From a virus: 46,798 nucleotides of DNA. The stretch lies in the IMG/VR virus record IMGVR_UViG_3300005289_000007, positions 1-46,798 of that record; one strand, written 5' to 3'. Of this stretch, positions 1-8,030 are shown in pieces. The translations under genes were made by a program, and so were the position numbers. Every line of letters begins with the position of its first letter. Positions within the stretch are counted from its first letter, which is position 1. Under the pieces are notes generated by a model. The model saw only the letters and a program-made list of their open reading frames with translations, was not told the origin of the DNA and made no database searches.

Positions 1-50
1 CTTCTTGATGAAGGCTCGTACATCTTCTGGAACATTATTAAGTGCCGCCA
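1..50. repeat. Contig-end direct repeat, copy 1
   Basis: These 50 bases are identical to 46749-46798. The portal reading frame passes through them without a break when the two ends are joined. This is therefore the overlap expected of a circularised assembly and not a biological terminal repeat. The true unit length is 46,748 bp. Confidence 0.95.
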
Positions 51-1431
51 GATCAGTAAGCAGCATGTACATGTTATCCATTTCGCTTGCACGAGACAGA
101 CTGTCCATACCGGTAATGATCTGTGGAACAATGCCATCACCTACGCCCTTGAAATCAATCTGATACAGAGTGACTGTAGCGGTAGGAGTTTGCCATGTAG
201 CAGCAAGGCGAGAGTAGATGCCGCCGTTACTCATTTCAAGTTCATTAGCGTCTCTGCGGATTTCCTCTGCGGTGACGCGTTCTGCATTACGAGTAAGCTG
301 ACTAAGCAAGAGGAATGCTCCTGCAATCTGCTTCTCGTATCGTTCGATCATGCTCTGAATAAACGAAGCATCATTGACCTTATTAAGCTGCGGCGTAGTG
401 ATATCGCCTTCTCGACCAGAGTGGTACGATCCGGGGAGACTACGATTAAGCTCTGCAATATCCAGCACTGATGCCGGGTTAACTAGGAACTTAGTGTCGG
501 CCATAATAGCAGACATATTCAGTAGCGAGGCTGTAAGCACATTGACTGCATGGAAAGCACCTGCGTACTCAGCCACGAGGCCACGACCGTAGTCTTCGCC
601 CTGCACTAAGTTCCACACAAGCGGTATCCAAGGAAGGGTATCCTTAGTCCACACTGCACCAATAAGCTGAAGCTTTACGTCATCGGCATCCTGCCGTACA
701 TGAAACTTACCATCATCTTCCAGCCGTATCTGTGTATAGACACAAACAGGCTTAGACTTCAGTCCGCTCTTAGTGTACTTATTGCGATGCTTATTCATAA
801 GCTGCTCTTGTACTTCAGGAGAGAAAGTTTCGAATGCCTTCTCATCCCTAGTCATCATTTCAATAACCTGACCAGAGATATCTCGTACAACTACATAGTC
901 CCGTAGCCCATAGCACTGTACTGGCTTATTAGGCGGATGGAACATAAGAGCATTACCCGTAGTTACCAGCAGCTTTGCAGCATGCACAGCGATAGGGCGG
1001 TATGCAACCATGTCCATGTATTCCATAGCCTGCTTCTCAGTAGAGAGCAACTGCTTATCGACTTCCTCTAGAGCAGCAGCAAGCTGTGCCTGAGCGTTAG
1101 CAGTATCGCCACTGGCTTCAGCAGCCATAGCTTCCGTAATCATCTGCTTAGTCTTGGTATCCACAACCAGACGGAAGAAGTTCCTCTGTCCGGGGAATAG
1201 AGTAGACACTACCTTGTTAGCCAGATTGTTTACAGCTTGTGCGCCGATACTATCTTTAGAGTTCTGTAGCTCTGCTGCCTTGTTCGTGCCAATAGGCGGG
1301 AACAGGTAGGGCAAAGTCCAACTAGCGTATTCCTCGCAGTTCGTGAGGATGCTCGTTCTACAGTTATCTAGTTCAGTCCAGCGGTGCTGTAGCTCGGTTT
1401 CTTTCTCAACAGTTAGCGAGTATGCAGCCAT
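1..1431 (-). CDS. Portal (head-tail connector), 5' part split by the contig junction
   Basis: T7 gp8-type portal: the dodecameric ring at the capsid vertex through which DNA is packaged and ejected. Translation starts at ATG 1431 (MAAYSLTVEK), 8 nt after an AGGA ribosome site. 477 codons lie here and the frame continues at 46748, giving about 537 aa, essentially the length of T7 gp8 (536 aa). Family signs include an early SWTLPYLFPP-like stretch, the phrase NNLANKVVSTLFPGQRNFFR, and a C-terminal region rich in Ala, Gln and Met. It follows small virion-type genes and precedes the scaffold and capsid genes, as in T7-like phages. Confidence 0.95.
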   Translation of the reverse strand, partial: MAAYSLTVEKETELQHRWTELDNCRTSILTNCEEYASWTLPYLFPPIGTNKAAELQNSKDSIGAQAVNNLANKVVSTLFPGQRNFFRLVVDTKTKQMITEAMAAEASGDTANAQAQLAAALEEVDKQLLSTEKQAMEYMDMVAYRPIAVHAAKLLVTTGNALMFHPPNKPVQCYGLRDYVVVRDISGQVIEMMTRDEKAFETFSPEVQEQLMNKHRNKYTKSGLKSKPVCVYTQIRLEDDGKFHVRQDADDVKLQLIGAVWTKDTLPWIPLVWNLVQGEDYGRGLVAEYAGAFHAVNVLTASLLNMSAIMADTKFLVNPASVLDIAELNRSLPGSYHSGREGDITTPQLNKVNDASFIQSMIERYEKQIAGAFLLLSQLTRNAERVTAEEIRRDANELEMSNGGIYSRLAATWQTPTATVTLYQIDFKGVGDGIVPQIITGMDSLSRASEMDNMYMLLTDLAALNNVPEDVRAFIKK

Positions 1432-1432
1432 G

Positions 1433-1633
1433 TTATAGTCCTAGTCCGGGAAGTCCCGTCTTGCGCTTCTCGTCATCAGGCGTCTGCCTAATCACGGGAG
1501 CATTAGTATCTGTATTAGCTAGCTTAACTACAGGAGCGCTTTCACGCTGAACAGTGCTAGCTGTCTGTGCTGCTCCACCGAGAGGGGCTTCATCACCACC
1601 GCCAAGCAGGCCGCTAAGAAATTTCTTGCACAT
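1433..1633 (-). CDS. Small MC-start virion-type protein (66 aa)
   Basis: A 66-aa protein starting MCKKFLSGLLGGG, with a short hydrophobic Gly/Leu segment followed by a polar, basic tail. Its stop lies one base before the portal ATG. Small proteins at this position in T7-like phages (gp6.7, gp7.3) are minor virion or tail-assembly factors. The MC start and position fit that role, but the sequence alone does not prove it. The next gene upstream also begins MC and has a similar Gly/Ala/Leu-rich N-terminus, so the two could be related. Confidence 0.7.
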   Translation of the reverse strand: MCKKFLSGLLGGGDEAPLGGAAQTASTVQRESAPVVKLANTDTNAPVIRQTPDDEKRKTGLPGLGL

Positions 1634-1641
1634 AATATCTC

Positions 1642-1920
1642 CTACAGTGCTAGAGTGCTACGACCCAAACCACCAAGAGCAGTACCAGCAGCCCGAGTAA
1701 CGGGTGTACGTACAATGTCTGATTTAGTAGGATCGGTATTTTCAAGTTCGTCTGCACCAGTACCAACACGTACAGTAGCTCCCGGCGCACGACCTGTAGG
1801 AGCAGGGGCAGCGGGCAATGTAGGTTCAGGTGGTTTAGCTGCACCAGCAACGCCAAGGGCGGCACTACCGACAGAGCCAGCTAGACCAAGTAGGCCGAGC
1901 ATAGTCAATGGTTCGCACAT
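1642..1920 (-). CDS. Small Ala/Gly/Pro-rich virion-type protein (92 aa)
   Basis: A 92-aa protein starting MCEPLTMLGLLGLAG. A hydrophobic Gly/Ala segment (residues 5-27) is followed by a Pro/Ala-rich linker and a polar tail. Its start codon shares TAATG with the stop of the acetyltransferase, so the two are probably translationally coupled. Position and composition resemble T7 gp7.3-like tail-associated proteins. A role in the virion is an inference from context. Confidence 0.7.
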   Translation of the reverse strand: MCEPLTMLGLLGLAGSVGSAALGVAGAAKPPEPTLPAAPAPTGRAPGATVRVGTGADELENTDPTKSDIVRTPVTRAAGTALGGLGRSTLAL

Positions 1921-2366
1921 TACTTAAGCCTTTTCATAAGCGAAACGCCTTTGGGAATAAACCCTAGCTTTTCGTACATGCGCGCAGTCTGTTCCTCATG
2001 GACACCAGAAGATACACCTACACCTAGAACTGTAGCACCAAGTGCCGTAGCCCGTTCCTCGAATTTGTGCACTAAGCGTATAGCCGTAAACCCACCACGA
2101 TAAGGAGGATACACGAACAGCACTTGCTCACTAGCATCGATCTGTCTAGAGTACCAAGTCTGAGATAAAGCACCAAGCATTACGCCCTTGTTATCATTAT
2201 CGATAACTCCGAACATAATACCGCTAGTGATTAGCTTCTCTAGATTAGGTCCAACAAAGGATGCATCATCTTCTGTGTAATTGTACTCCGGGCTTTCCTC
2301 TCGGAAGTACCGCAGCATGTCAAGTATTTCAGGTATGTCGTCTACAGTTACTGGCCGGACAATCAT
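1920..2366 (-). CDS. GNAT-family N-acetyltransferase
   Basis: A 148-aa protein with a GNAT fold: the N-terminal strand IVRPVTVDDIPEILDML, a central strand GVIDNDNKGVMLGAL, the acetyl-CoA-binding region around YPPYRGGFTAIRLV (about residues 86-99) and the C-terminal ARMYEKLGFIPKG typical of the family. It would transfer acetyl from acetyl-CoA to an unknown amine on a small molecule or protein. GNAT genes are common beside the portal in T7-like phages. The start overlaps the preceding stop as ATGA. The substrate cannot be read from the sequence. Confidence 0.85.
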   Translation of the reverse strand: MIVRPVTVDDIPEILDMLRYFREESPEYNYTEDDASFVGPNLEKLITSGIMFGVIDNDNKGVMLGALSQTWYSRQIDASEQVLFVYPPYRGGFTAIRLVHKFEERATALGATVLGVGVSSGVHEEQTARMYEKLGFIPKGVSLMKRLK

Positions 2367-2587
2367 CGCATAGATACCGTGCGTGTAACGTCAGCCTTAC
2401 CTGTAACAAATGTCTCTGTGTGCCCATGTGCTTCGATCCATTGGATCACTGCAAGCTGACCGGCGTTGAACATTATCTCGTCCATCGTGGTGATGTTGGG
2501 CTGAGGCTGCAATGGTCGAAACACCATCTGCAATCTCTCTAGAAAGTCTTTACTTATCGGGGGAATTGTAGCTGAGATTTGTGCCAT
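2363..2587 (-). CDS. Hypothetical protein (74 aa)
   Basis: A 74-aa protein, start MAQISATIPPISKDFLERL, with a GAGGAAAC ribosome site 1-2 codons upstream. It overlaps the preceding small gene by 38 bases and ends in an ATGA overlap with the GNAT gene. No domain is recognised. The sequence looks soluble and partly helical (DEIMFNAGQLAVIQWIEAHG). It lies in the first module after the phage promoter at 2764, so it is probably expressed late. Confidence 0.7.
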   Translation of the reverse strand: MAQISATIPPISKDFLERLQMVFRPLQPQPNITTMDEIMFNAGQLAVIQWIEAHGHTETFVTGKADVTRTVSMR

Positions 2588-2741
2588 CAGTTTCCTCGAA
2601 AATGTTAGGGTTGACTATTAGTTCGTAAAGATCAGCCCCGCGCAAGAACTCAGTTAAGGTTCTAGGCAAGGGCTGATCATTGGCTACGAAATTAATAGCT
2701 AACTTGACTTTATCCTCATCGGACAAGTCTGCGTAAGCCAT
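2550..2741 (-). CDS. Hypothetical acidic protein (63 aa)
   Basis: A 63-aa acidic protein, start MAYADLSDEDKVKLAIN, and the first gene after the RNA polymerase and the phage-type promoter at 2764-2775. GGAG precedes the ATG at a good distance. No family is recognised. The composition suggests a small helical soluble protein. Overlap with the next gene and shared orientation place it in the late operon. Confidence 0.7.
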   Translation of the reverse strand: MAYADLSDEDKVKLAINFVANDQPLPRTLTEFLRGADLYELIVNPNIFEETDGTNLSYNSPDK

Positions 2742-2763
2742 CGTATTTCTCCAAATCGTTATT

Positions 2764-2775
2764 CCACTTATGAAG
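2764..2775 (-). promoter_or_regulatory. Phage-type promoter, downstream of the RNAP gene
   Basis: Minus strand CTTCATAAGTGG, one of six intergenic copies. It lies in the 41-base gap between the RNAP stop and the next start codon. The 19-base string CTTCATAAGTGGAATAACG is identical to the copy ahead of the capsid gene. Here the motif is also a perfect inverted repeat (CCACTT ATG AAGTGG), the only copy with full symmetry. Likely start of the late transcript. Confidence 0.8.
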
Positions 2776-2782
2776 TGGTCAA

Positions 2783-5224
2783 CTATCCGAAGAAGTAGAG
2801 GGACTTTCTAACATCTTCAATAACTAGGCTTCCCTTTGGAGGGACGGGTGGCAGTACTCCACCCATAGCTTCCTGCTGTTTGCGGAAGTCTTCAAGAGGA
2901 TCATTCTTAGTATACATCTGTATGAATGCCTCTCGGAGTACCCTGTGTAACAGAGTAGTGTCGGCAGCATATGTGCCGTAGTCGTCATGGATCAAAGCCA
3001 TGTCAAGGATACCATACTTCTTGGCTAGGCGTACCGTAGCTCTAAGATGATTGCTATCCATGCTGTGGATGAAGTTAGGTGCAATACCCTGTCGCTGTTT
3101 AGCTCCTGCGATCTTGTCAGTGTAATCACCAACACGTATCTGGAACCTACCAGCCAACTGAGTGTCAACCTGTACAGTCTCTACATGCCTACTATGCTGT
3201 ACGGCAATGAAACCATCTGGAGTAGACCAGACAATCGGCTTCTGTATCTTAGTCATAGCCGATGCGCACTGCTGTAGCCAATCCATAGCTACTCGTGCTG
3301 CCACGACAACCTCACCAATAGCCTCCCATAGCAAAGGCTGCAAAGCGCATGCTGCTCGGAAGGTCTGTGTGAAGAACTTCTTATCTGTATCCATTACATC
3401 CATGTAGATGTAGTCTGTACAGGATTGGTTAGTAGCACCATATGGTAGGGTCATGACAGGACGCTTAGACATAGTTCTAGGCATCACTCCCTCCTTGCCG
3501 TAGGTCTGTAGATACCTAGCCCAATCAAGCATCCACGGCTTCTCTGGCTGCGCATATACCTTATTGCTGGCTACCTTGGCAACCAGTGTATAGATGTCGC
3601 TAGGCTTAGCTGATGGCACTAGGTTCGTCGCAGCACCACCAATAGGATCACGAAGCATAGCACTAAAGTTCTGTAATCCGTTACAGGAGCCATCAAGGCC
3701 TACAGGAAGATAACTAACAAAGTCATCTGCTTTATATCCTAACTCTTTCAACTGGTGAAGCTTGGCATACTCAATAAGGAATGCTAGGAATTGGTAGGGC
3801 TTGTCTGCGTCGGCCCATACGGCTCGATTGGATATCGGGTCAAGACCTGCGCTAACAAATTCTGCATGTCTTTGATCGACCCACGCCACACGAGTTGGGT
3901 AATCTTCTTTGTCGAAACCGTAACGATTAGCTCCATGGACTTTGAGCCAGAACTCTCCGTGCGGTCCAAGAGGTTTACCATTAGCAAATCGTAGAAGTCC
4001 TTTTGCGATGTCCGGACCTTGCGGGCTGAAACCAGAAGTCGCTGTATATAGCCTGCCTCGAAAGTCAGCGTACCACACGTACCAGAAGCGAGCATATTGA
4101 CTGTACTCATTTGCCATTCGAATGACCCGAGTGACTTGAAACGACTTGCTAACACGTTCTTTCTCCTTAGTGTGGACCTCCGCTGCTGCGCGCTTCCACT
4201 CCTGAAACTGTATCAATTCTGCTTCGGTGAATTCCTCTTTGTTCTTGTCTGCTAGAGCGAACTCTGATGGCACCAGCTTCTCACTGCCCGGCATACCAAT
4301 GCCAAGGTTCTGTGCCCATACTGTCTTGACGATCTGTAGTACATCACCATTAACTTCCCACGGCGTATGCTGTGCGATGTTAAGGGTGTCCATGATTAAA
4401 CTTAGGTTGGCTTTCTTGAGCAGACGCTTCTGTAGGTGCCCACTACATTTAACCATAGGCGTTGATTGCCTGAGTTGGGGCGTATAGTAACCACCTTGAT
4501 CGAGTTCAGACCAATCGTCGGGTTCAATAATACAGGGGGCACGGTCCGGGAATAGTAGCTGTGCTGCGTCTTCATGTGAGTTTATCCACGCCTGTGCTGT
4601 CTCAGTAGGCTTAAGATACACCTGCTGCTTCTTACCAGCCTTGACGTGCACCTTCTCCAACAAGTCAGAATACTGTAGTACAAGGTCCAGCATACGGCAA
4701 CCGACATCAGCACGTTCCGTCTGTGACCATGCGGGCCAATCATCCCCTTGCTCATTTGCACTATGAGTAAGAACACGATGCATATATCGATAATCTTTAG
4801 TGCCCTTGCGTTTAAAGTCTTGTATGATCGTGTCGTAATACTTTGAATGCATTTCCTGAAAACGGCTAAAGCGGCACTCATCCTCAATCAACCTCCCGAT
4901 ACGAATAGCCACGTCAATCAACTGCTGCTTCTCATTCATAAACGAATTGAATACAGTGCGTAGTGTAATGTACACAGCCTTATCTGCATCAGTGCGGAGT
5001 AGCAGTGCCTTAGCACGACCATGCTGAGTAGCACCTGCCTTGGTCATCATAGAGATAAAGGCATCGATCAAGTGCTGCATGTACTCAGACATCAGGCGGC
5101 GGGAGTAGTCGAGGTCTGAACCTCTGCCATCCTTCTCCGCTCGCCTCTGTCCCTTTAGATAAGTCTCAGCACCACGCGCTAGCATCTTCTGTTCAAGTTC
5201 CAACTGCGCCTCGATAGTGCTCAT
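2783..5224 (-). CDS. T7-type single-subunit DNA-directed RNA polymerase
   Basis: An 813-aa enzyme (T7 gp1 is 883) that transcribes phage genes from its own promoters. The catalytic motifs are visible: DGSCNG with Asp511 (T7 Asp537), KRPVMTLPYG with Lys587 and Tyr595 (T7 Lys631/Tyr639), APNFIHSMDSNHLR, and HDDYGT with the second metal-binding Asp747 (T7 Asp812, where T7 has HDSFGT). The expected promoter-specificity loop lies near residues 670-710. ATG 5224 follows an AAGGGA ribosome site within the end of the endonuclease gene. It sits after the DNA metabolism genes, as in phiKMV-like phages, so it probably depends on read-through from early host-polymerase promoters. Confidence 0.97.
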   Translation of the reverse strand: MSTIEAQLELEQKMLARGAETYLKGQRRAEKDGRGSDLDYSRRLMSEYMQHLIDAFISMMTKAGATQHGRAKALLLRTDADKAVYITLRTVFNSFMNEKQQLIDVAIRIGRLIEDECRFSRFQEMHSKYYDTIIQDFKRKGTKDYRYMHRVLTHSANEQGDDWPAWSQTERADVGCRMLDLVLQYSDLLEKVHVKAGKKQQVYLKPTETAQAWINSHEDAAQLLFPDRAPCIIEPDDWSELDQGGYYTPQLRQSTPMVKCSGHLQKRLLKKANLSLIMDTLNIAQHTPWEVNGDVLQIVKTVWAQNLGIGMPGSEKLVPSEFALADKNKEEFTEAELIQFQEWKRAAAEVHTKEKERVSKSFQVTRVIRMANEYSQYARFWYVWYADFRGRLYTATSGFSPQGPDIAKGLLRFANGKPLGPHGEFWLKVHGANRYGFDKEDYPTRVAWVDQRHAEFVSAGLDPISNRAVWADADKPYQFLAFLIEYAKLHQLKELGYKADDFVSYLPVGLDGSCNGLQNFSAMLRDPIGGAATNLVPSAKPSDIYTLVAKVASNKVYAQPEKPWMLDWARYLQTYGKEGVMPRTMSKRPVMTLPYGATNQSCTDYIYMDVMDTDKKFFTQTFRAACALQPLLWEAIGEVVVAARVAMDWLQQCASAMTKIQKPIVWSTPDGFIAVQHSRHVETVQVDTQLAGRFQIRVGDYTDKIAGAKQRQGIAPNFIHSMDSNHLRATVRLAKKYGILDMALIHDDYGTYAADTTLLHRVLREAFIQMYTKNDPLEDFRKQQEAMGGVLPPVPPKGSLVIEDVRKSLYFFG

Positions 5225-5226
5225 GC

Positions 5227-5607
5227 TTATCCCTTCTTTGCTTTAGCTCTCACTTTACGAGCTTTAGTATTTCGCTTAATACGTTTCTGGTCTGGTGTAA
5301 GGTGGGTAGGGTAGATCAGTCCTGTTCTGTCCGTCTGATGGAAATCCCAATAGTCGGCAATCTTTCGAAGATAAGTCGAGAGAGTAAGCGAACGTCTTCC
5401 TCGTATGGCGATGGTCTTGGCCTTGCCCTCCATGCCGTTACAATTTCGGCATAGGACTCCTCTGATAGCTCCGGTATGGTGGTCATGGTCTAGTACTCCT
5501 GTCCGGACATTAAGTCCTATATCACAGAGTACACATTTAAAACCCTGCCGCTTCTCTAGTATTGCTTGCCTGACTAGCGCCACCTGTTCAAGCGTTATCT
5601 GCTTCAC
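5227..5607 (-). CDS. Endonuclease VII-like HNH nuclease
   Basis: Recombination endonuclease VII family, which resolves branched DNA (Holliday junctions, replication forks) before packaging. It shows a zinc-binding CVLC pair (Cys25, Cys28), the catalytic cluster DHDHH (residues 40-44) followed by TGAIRG, and the second zinc pair LCRNC (Cys53, Cys56). I chose GTG 5607 because it overlaps the upstream stop as GTGA, giving 126 aa. A TTG at 5646 would give 139 aa but overlaps the previous gene by 43 bases and lacks a clear ribosome site. Start confidence is moderate; family confidence is high. Confidence 0.9.
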   Translation of the reverse strand: MKQITLEQVALVRQAILEKRQGFKCVLCDIGLNVRTGVLDHDHHTGAIRGVLCRNCNGMEGKAKTIAIRGRRSLTLSTYLRKIADYWDFHQTDRTGLIYPTHLTPDQKRIKRNTKARKVRAKAKKG

Positions 5608-5819
5608 AGGGCGCGGGCCGACTTCATGATCCAACGTAGTTCCCAAGGACCAATGCTACGACCTACCTGACGCTTAACCCACTTACGTAGTTCCCGCTTA
5701 ACACGGCGCTTGTCTACATCACCCTTAAAGGTCATGCGAGCATAGGCTGGTGAACTCTCACCGTTCTCGTCCATATCGATATAAGGCACCATAATCTGGC
5801 AACCAGTAGTGTATCTCAT
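5604..5819 (-). CDS. Hypothetical basic protein (71 aa)
   Basis: A 71-aa protein, start MRYTTGCQIM, with a strongly basic second half (KRRVKRELRKWVKRQVGR). It is joined to the exonuclease by an ATGA overlap and to endonuclease VII by a GTGA overlap, so it belongs to the DNA-processing operon. Nucleic-acid binding is plausible from its charge and neighbours but no family is recognised. Confidence 0.7.
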   Translation of the reverse strand: MRYTTGCQIMVPYIDMDENGESSPAYARMTFKGDVDKRRVKRELRKWVKRQVGRSIGPWELRWIMKSARAL

Positions 5820-6865
5820 TTAAGTACCTCCTGCCACCATCGGGCTACATCAAGAGCATCATCTTTGTTCCGGCGCATCCAATGCAACTGTGCTTCAGAT
5901 ACGAATACCTTCTGCCAGCTTACCGGCTCTCCGGTTTGCCAGTGCTTGAAACCACGGCGCTCGCCAACGCGCTGATAAAGTCCTTTGATTGTGTAGTATG
6001 CTTGTTTGTTACTGTGTATGAGTTCGAGAATTGTTTGAGCAATAACGGGTCCGCATAAGCCGTCCGGTCGCTCAAGAAGCGTAGCCTTTGCTTTATCGAA
6101 CTGTTTTGCATTGGCTGGAATTCTTCCTTCAACAATCTCTTTAGCCTTAGATATTGTTTGAGTTGGCTTGATCTCATTTAACACAATCCCCGGTATGACT
6201 GGAAGTCCCTGAGTGTTATCGGCGGTATCTCCTGTGAGCATCTGTGCCCAAAAGAACTTCTGACCAAAGCCTTTGATGATTTTAGTCCCATTTCTATCGT
6301 ACAGATAAGTACTGCCGAATTCTTCCGCATCAACGATAGTTCCAGTATCCCAATCGACGTGCAAGCCGGGCACTGAATTGAGGTCTTTGTCTTTCGTAGC
6401 GATAATGCTGAGGTGTCGCTCGCCTCTAGCAATAGCGGCGTACTGCATGCTGGACATTCCGTCATCAGCCTCGCAGTTCTGATGCATGGTACAAGGGAAG
6501 TTTCCATTCATCCACTCCCTGAGTATATTGAGGTATCGAGGTTTAGGCTTGTCAACTCGGTTACCTTGGTATTCCTTTTGGATAGCCTGCTCATAACGAC
6601 CCCCTTTATTAGAGGTACTCGGAGTGAGATGCAGGTACACACTGGTAGCTGCCGCCAAGGACTTGATAGTCGCAACGAATACCTCCGTGTTGTGCTTCAT
6701 GTCATCGAAGGTCTTGGTATCAGTACCATCGGCCTTCTCTGCTGACATCATGTACGCTAGGAAGTCTGCATCAATGTGCACAGTCCTTCCTTGTACGGGT
6801 TCCGGGATATCGATGGACTGACTATCAGCAGCCAGCCCATCTAGGTCAATACCGTTTACAATCAT
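5816..6865 (-). CDS. 5'-3' exonuclease (FEN/PIN-like, T7 gp6-type)
   Basis: A 349-aa 5'-3' exonuclease of the FEN family, expected to remove RNA primers and degrade host DNA. Metal-ligand motifs appear in the usual order: HIDADFLAY, CEADDGMS, IIATKDKDLNSVPG, and MLTGDTADNTQGLP, followed by a helix-hairpin-helix-like region. It starts at ATG 6865 in an ATGA overlap with the small upstream gene. Placement after the ssDNA-binding protein and DNA polymerase fits a replication operon. Confidence 0.92.
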   Translation of the reverse strand: MIVNGIDLDGLAADSQSIDIPEPVQGRTVHIDADFLAYMMSAEKADGTDTKTFDDMKHNTEVFVATIKSLAAATSVYLHLTPSTSNKGGRYEQAIQKEYQGNRVDKPKPRYLNILREWMNGNFPCTMHQNCEADDGMSSMQYAAIARGERHLSIIATKDKDLNSVPGLHVDWDTGTIVDAEEFGSTYLYDRNGTKIIKGFGQKFFWAQMLTGDTADNTQGLPVIPGIVLNEIKPTQTISKAKEIVEGRIPANAKQFDKAKATLLERPDGLCGPVIAQTILELIHSNKQAYYTIKGLYQRVGERRGFKHWQTGEPVSWQKVFVSEAQLHWMRRNKDDALDVARWWQEVLK

Positions 6866-7053
6866 TCTCTAACGTACAACCGGTCTAGTTGACTGAGGTC
6901 AAGGTACTCTCCTACCGCTATCTTTCGGTAGTATGCAGAAGGAACCGGCCACACTTCTCCAGTCTCTGCGCTGATACGCCATTGATCTCCGGTAGTATCT
7001 TCTACCAGAACCCAAGGCCCATACGCGTGAAGTATCTTCTTAATAGAAGTCAT
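6862..7053 (-). CDS. Hypothetical protein (63 aa)
   Basis: A 63-aa protein, start MTSIKKILHAYGPWVLVED, predicted to be mostly beta (WVLVEDTTGDQWRISAETGEVWPV). It is coupled on both sides: TAATG with the ssDNA-binding protein gene and ATGA with the exonuclease gene. No known family is recognised. Context suggests an accessory replication role. Confidence 0.7.
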   Translation of the reverse strand: MTSIKKILHAYGPWVLVEDTTGDQWRISAETGEVWPVPSAYYRKIAVGEYLDLSQLDRLYVRE

Positions 7054-7925
7054 TAGCCAAGACCCAATTCTGCCAGAGCATCGAACTGTGCTGCATCGTC
7101 AGTCTTTACATCATCCGCTGGCAGGTCTTCTGCCTTAGACTGTTCAGACTTCATGATCTCATCTACTGCCAAGTCTTTCTCGGTAGTAGCACCAAGCATC
7201 AACTGCAACTTAGAGCCGGGATAGTCTGAAGCAGCAAGGATAGTTTCCTGAAGCCAGTTCTTACTAACCTGTTCAACCTTATCACCATTCTTAACTTCAC
7301 GAGTACCATCAATGTACAGGCTATCCCAAGTCTCCTTAGTAGGATTATCCCAAAGGAAAATCTTAAGTGGGTTCATATGCTCTGGTACGTTAACATTCTT
7401 AACTTCACCAGTGATAGCATCTTCAACCTTGGGAGGTTCTATAAGCCAACCATTGTCATCCTGAATATTAGCATATACCTTCTTTACACCATTAACTTCA
7501 CTCTCGTTATGAACGATGTTAAAGATGTATGCATTACCAAGGCAACGTGCAATGTGAGTAATAGGCCGACCATAGATAAGCTTATTAACTAGCTTCTTAT
7601 AACTAGCTTTCTCACTGAACTTCTTAGCTACAGTAACAGTGATATACTCAGCTACTTTCTTCTTCTCACCATTAACTTCAATCTCCTTAATGTTCTTAGT
7701 AGGAGACAGTAGTTCAAAGGTTACTCGTACCTTCTCTGCATCTGGCTTAGCCTTACCCTGATAGGGCTTCTGCTTCTGTTTACCGAGTTCAATGTACTCG
7801 ATCATCCGGCCTACAGTCTTACCTGCTACCGGAGGTGTATATTCATAGTCTCCACCCTCGGTGGTAACTGTCTGATCTTCGTTCGCTTCTGCTACCTTGA
7901 TCAGGTCTTCAATGGACTGGCTCAT
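7053..7925 (-). CDS. Putative single-stranded DNA-binding protein
   Basis: A 290-aa protein resembling the ssDNA-binding proteins found next to DNA polymerase in phiKMV-like podoviruses. It has a beta-rich core (about residues 25-215) and an acidic, flexible C-terminus ending in DALAELGLG. Acidic tails of phage SSBs contact the polymerase and helicase. The octapeptide DALAELGL also starts the protein encoded at 20246-20725. It is the first gene after the phage promoter at 8016-8027, so it can be expressed independently of the polymerase gene upstream. Assignment rests on context and tail, not on a catalytic motif. Confidence 0.75.
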   Translation of the reverse strand: MSQSIEDLIKVAEANEDQTVTTEGGDYEYTPPVAGKTVGRMIEYIELGKQKQKPYQGKAKPDAEKVRVTFELLSPTKNIKEIEVNGEKKKVAEYITVTVAKKFSEKASYKKLVNKLIYGRPITHIARCLGNAYIFNIVHNESEVNGVKKVYANIQDDNGWLIEPPKVEDAITGEVKNVNVPEHMNPLKIFLWDNPTKETWDSLYIDGTREVKNGDKVEQVSKNWLQETILAASDYPGSKLQLMLGATTEKDLAVDEIMKSEQSKAEDLPADDVKTDDAAQFDALAELGLG

Positions 7926-8015
7926 GTATATTCCTTTCTTTAGGATATCTACTGTTATAATACGTATACTACGTGAATTGCAAAACTGATACCAGATTTC
8001 GGCTCAGCTTTATTT

Positions 8016-8027
8016 CCACTTATGAAG
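8016..8027 (-). promoter_or_regulatory. Phage-type promoter, upstream of the ssDNA-binding protein gene
   Basis: Minus strand CTTCATAAGTGG in the 105-base gap between the DNA polymerase stop and the SSB start. Downstream, at the same spacing as in the copy at 26542, lies the shared string CTGGTATCAGTTT, so these two promoter regions share an extended 48-base architecture. A weak sigma70-like pair (TTGCAA, 18 bases, TATAAC) follows nearer the gene. Confidence 0.8.
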
Positions 8028-8030
8028 TAG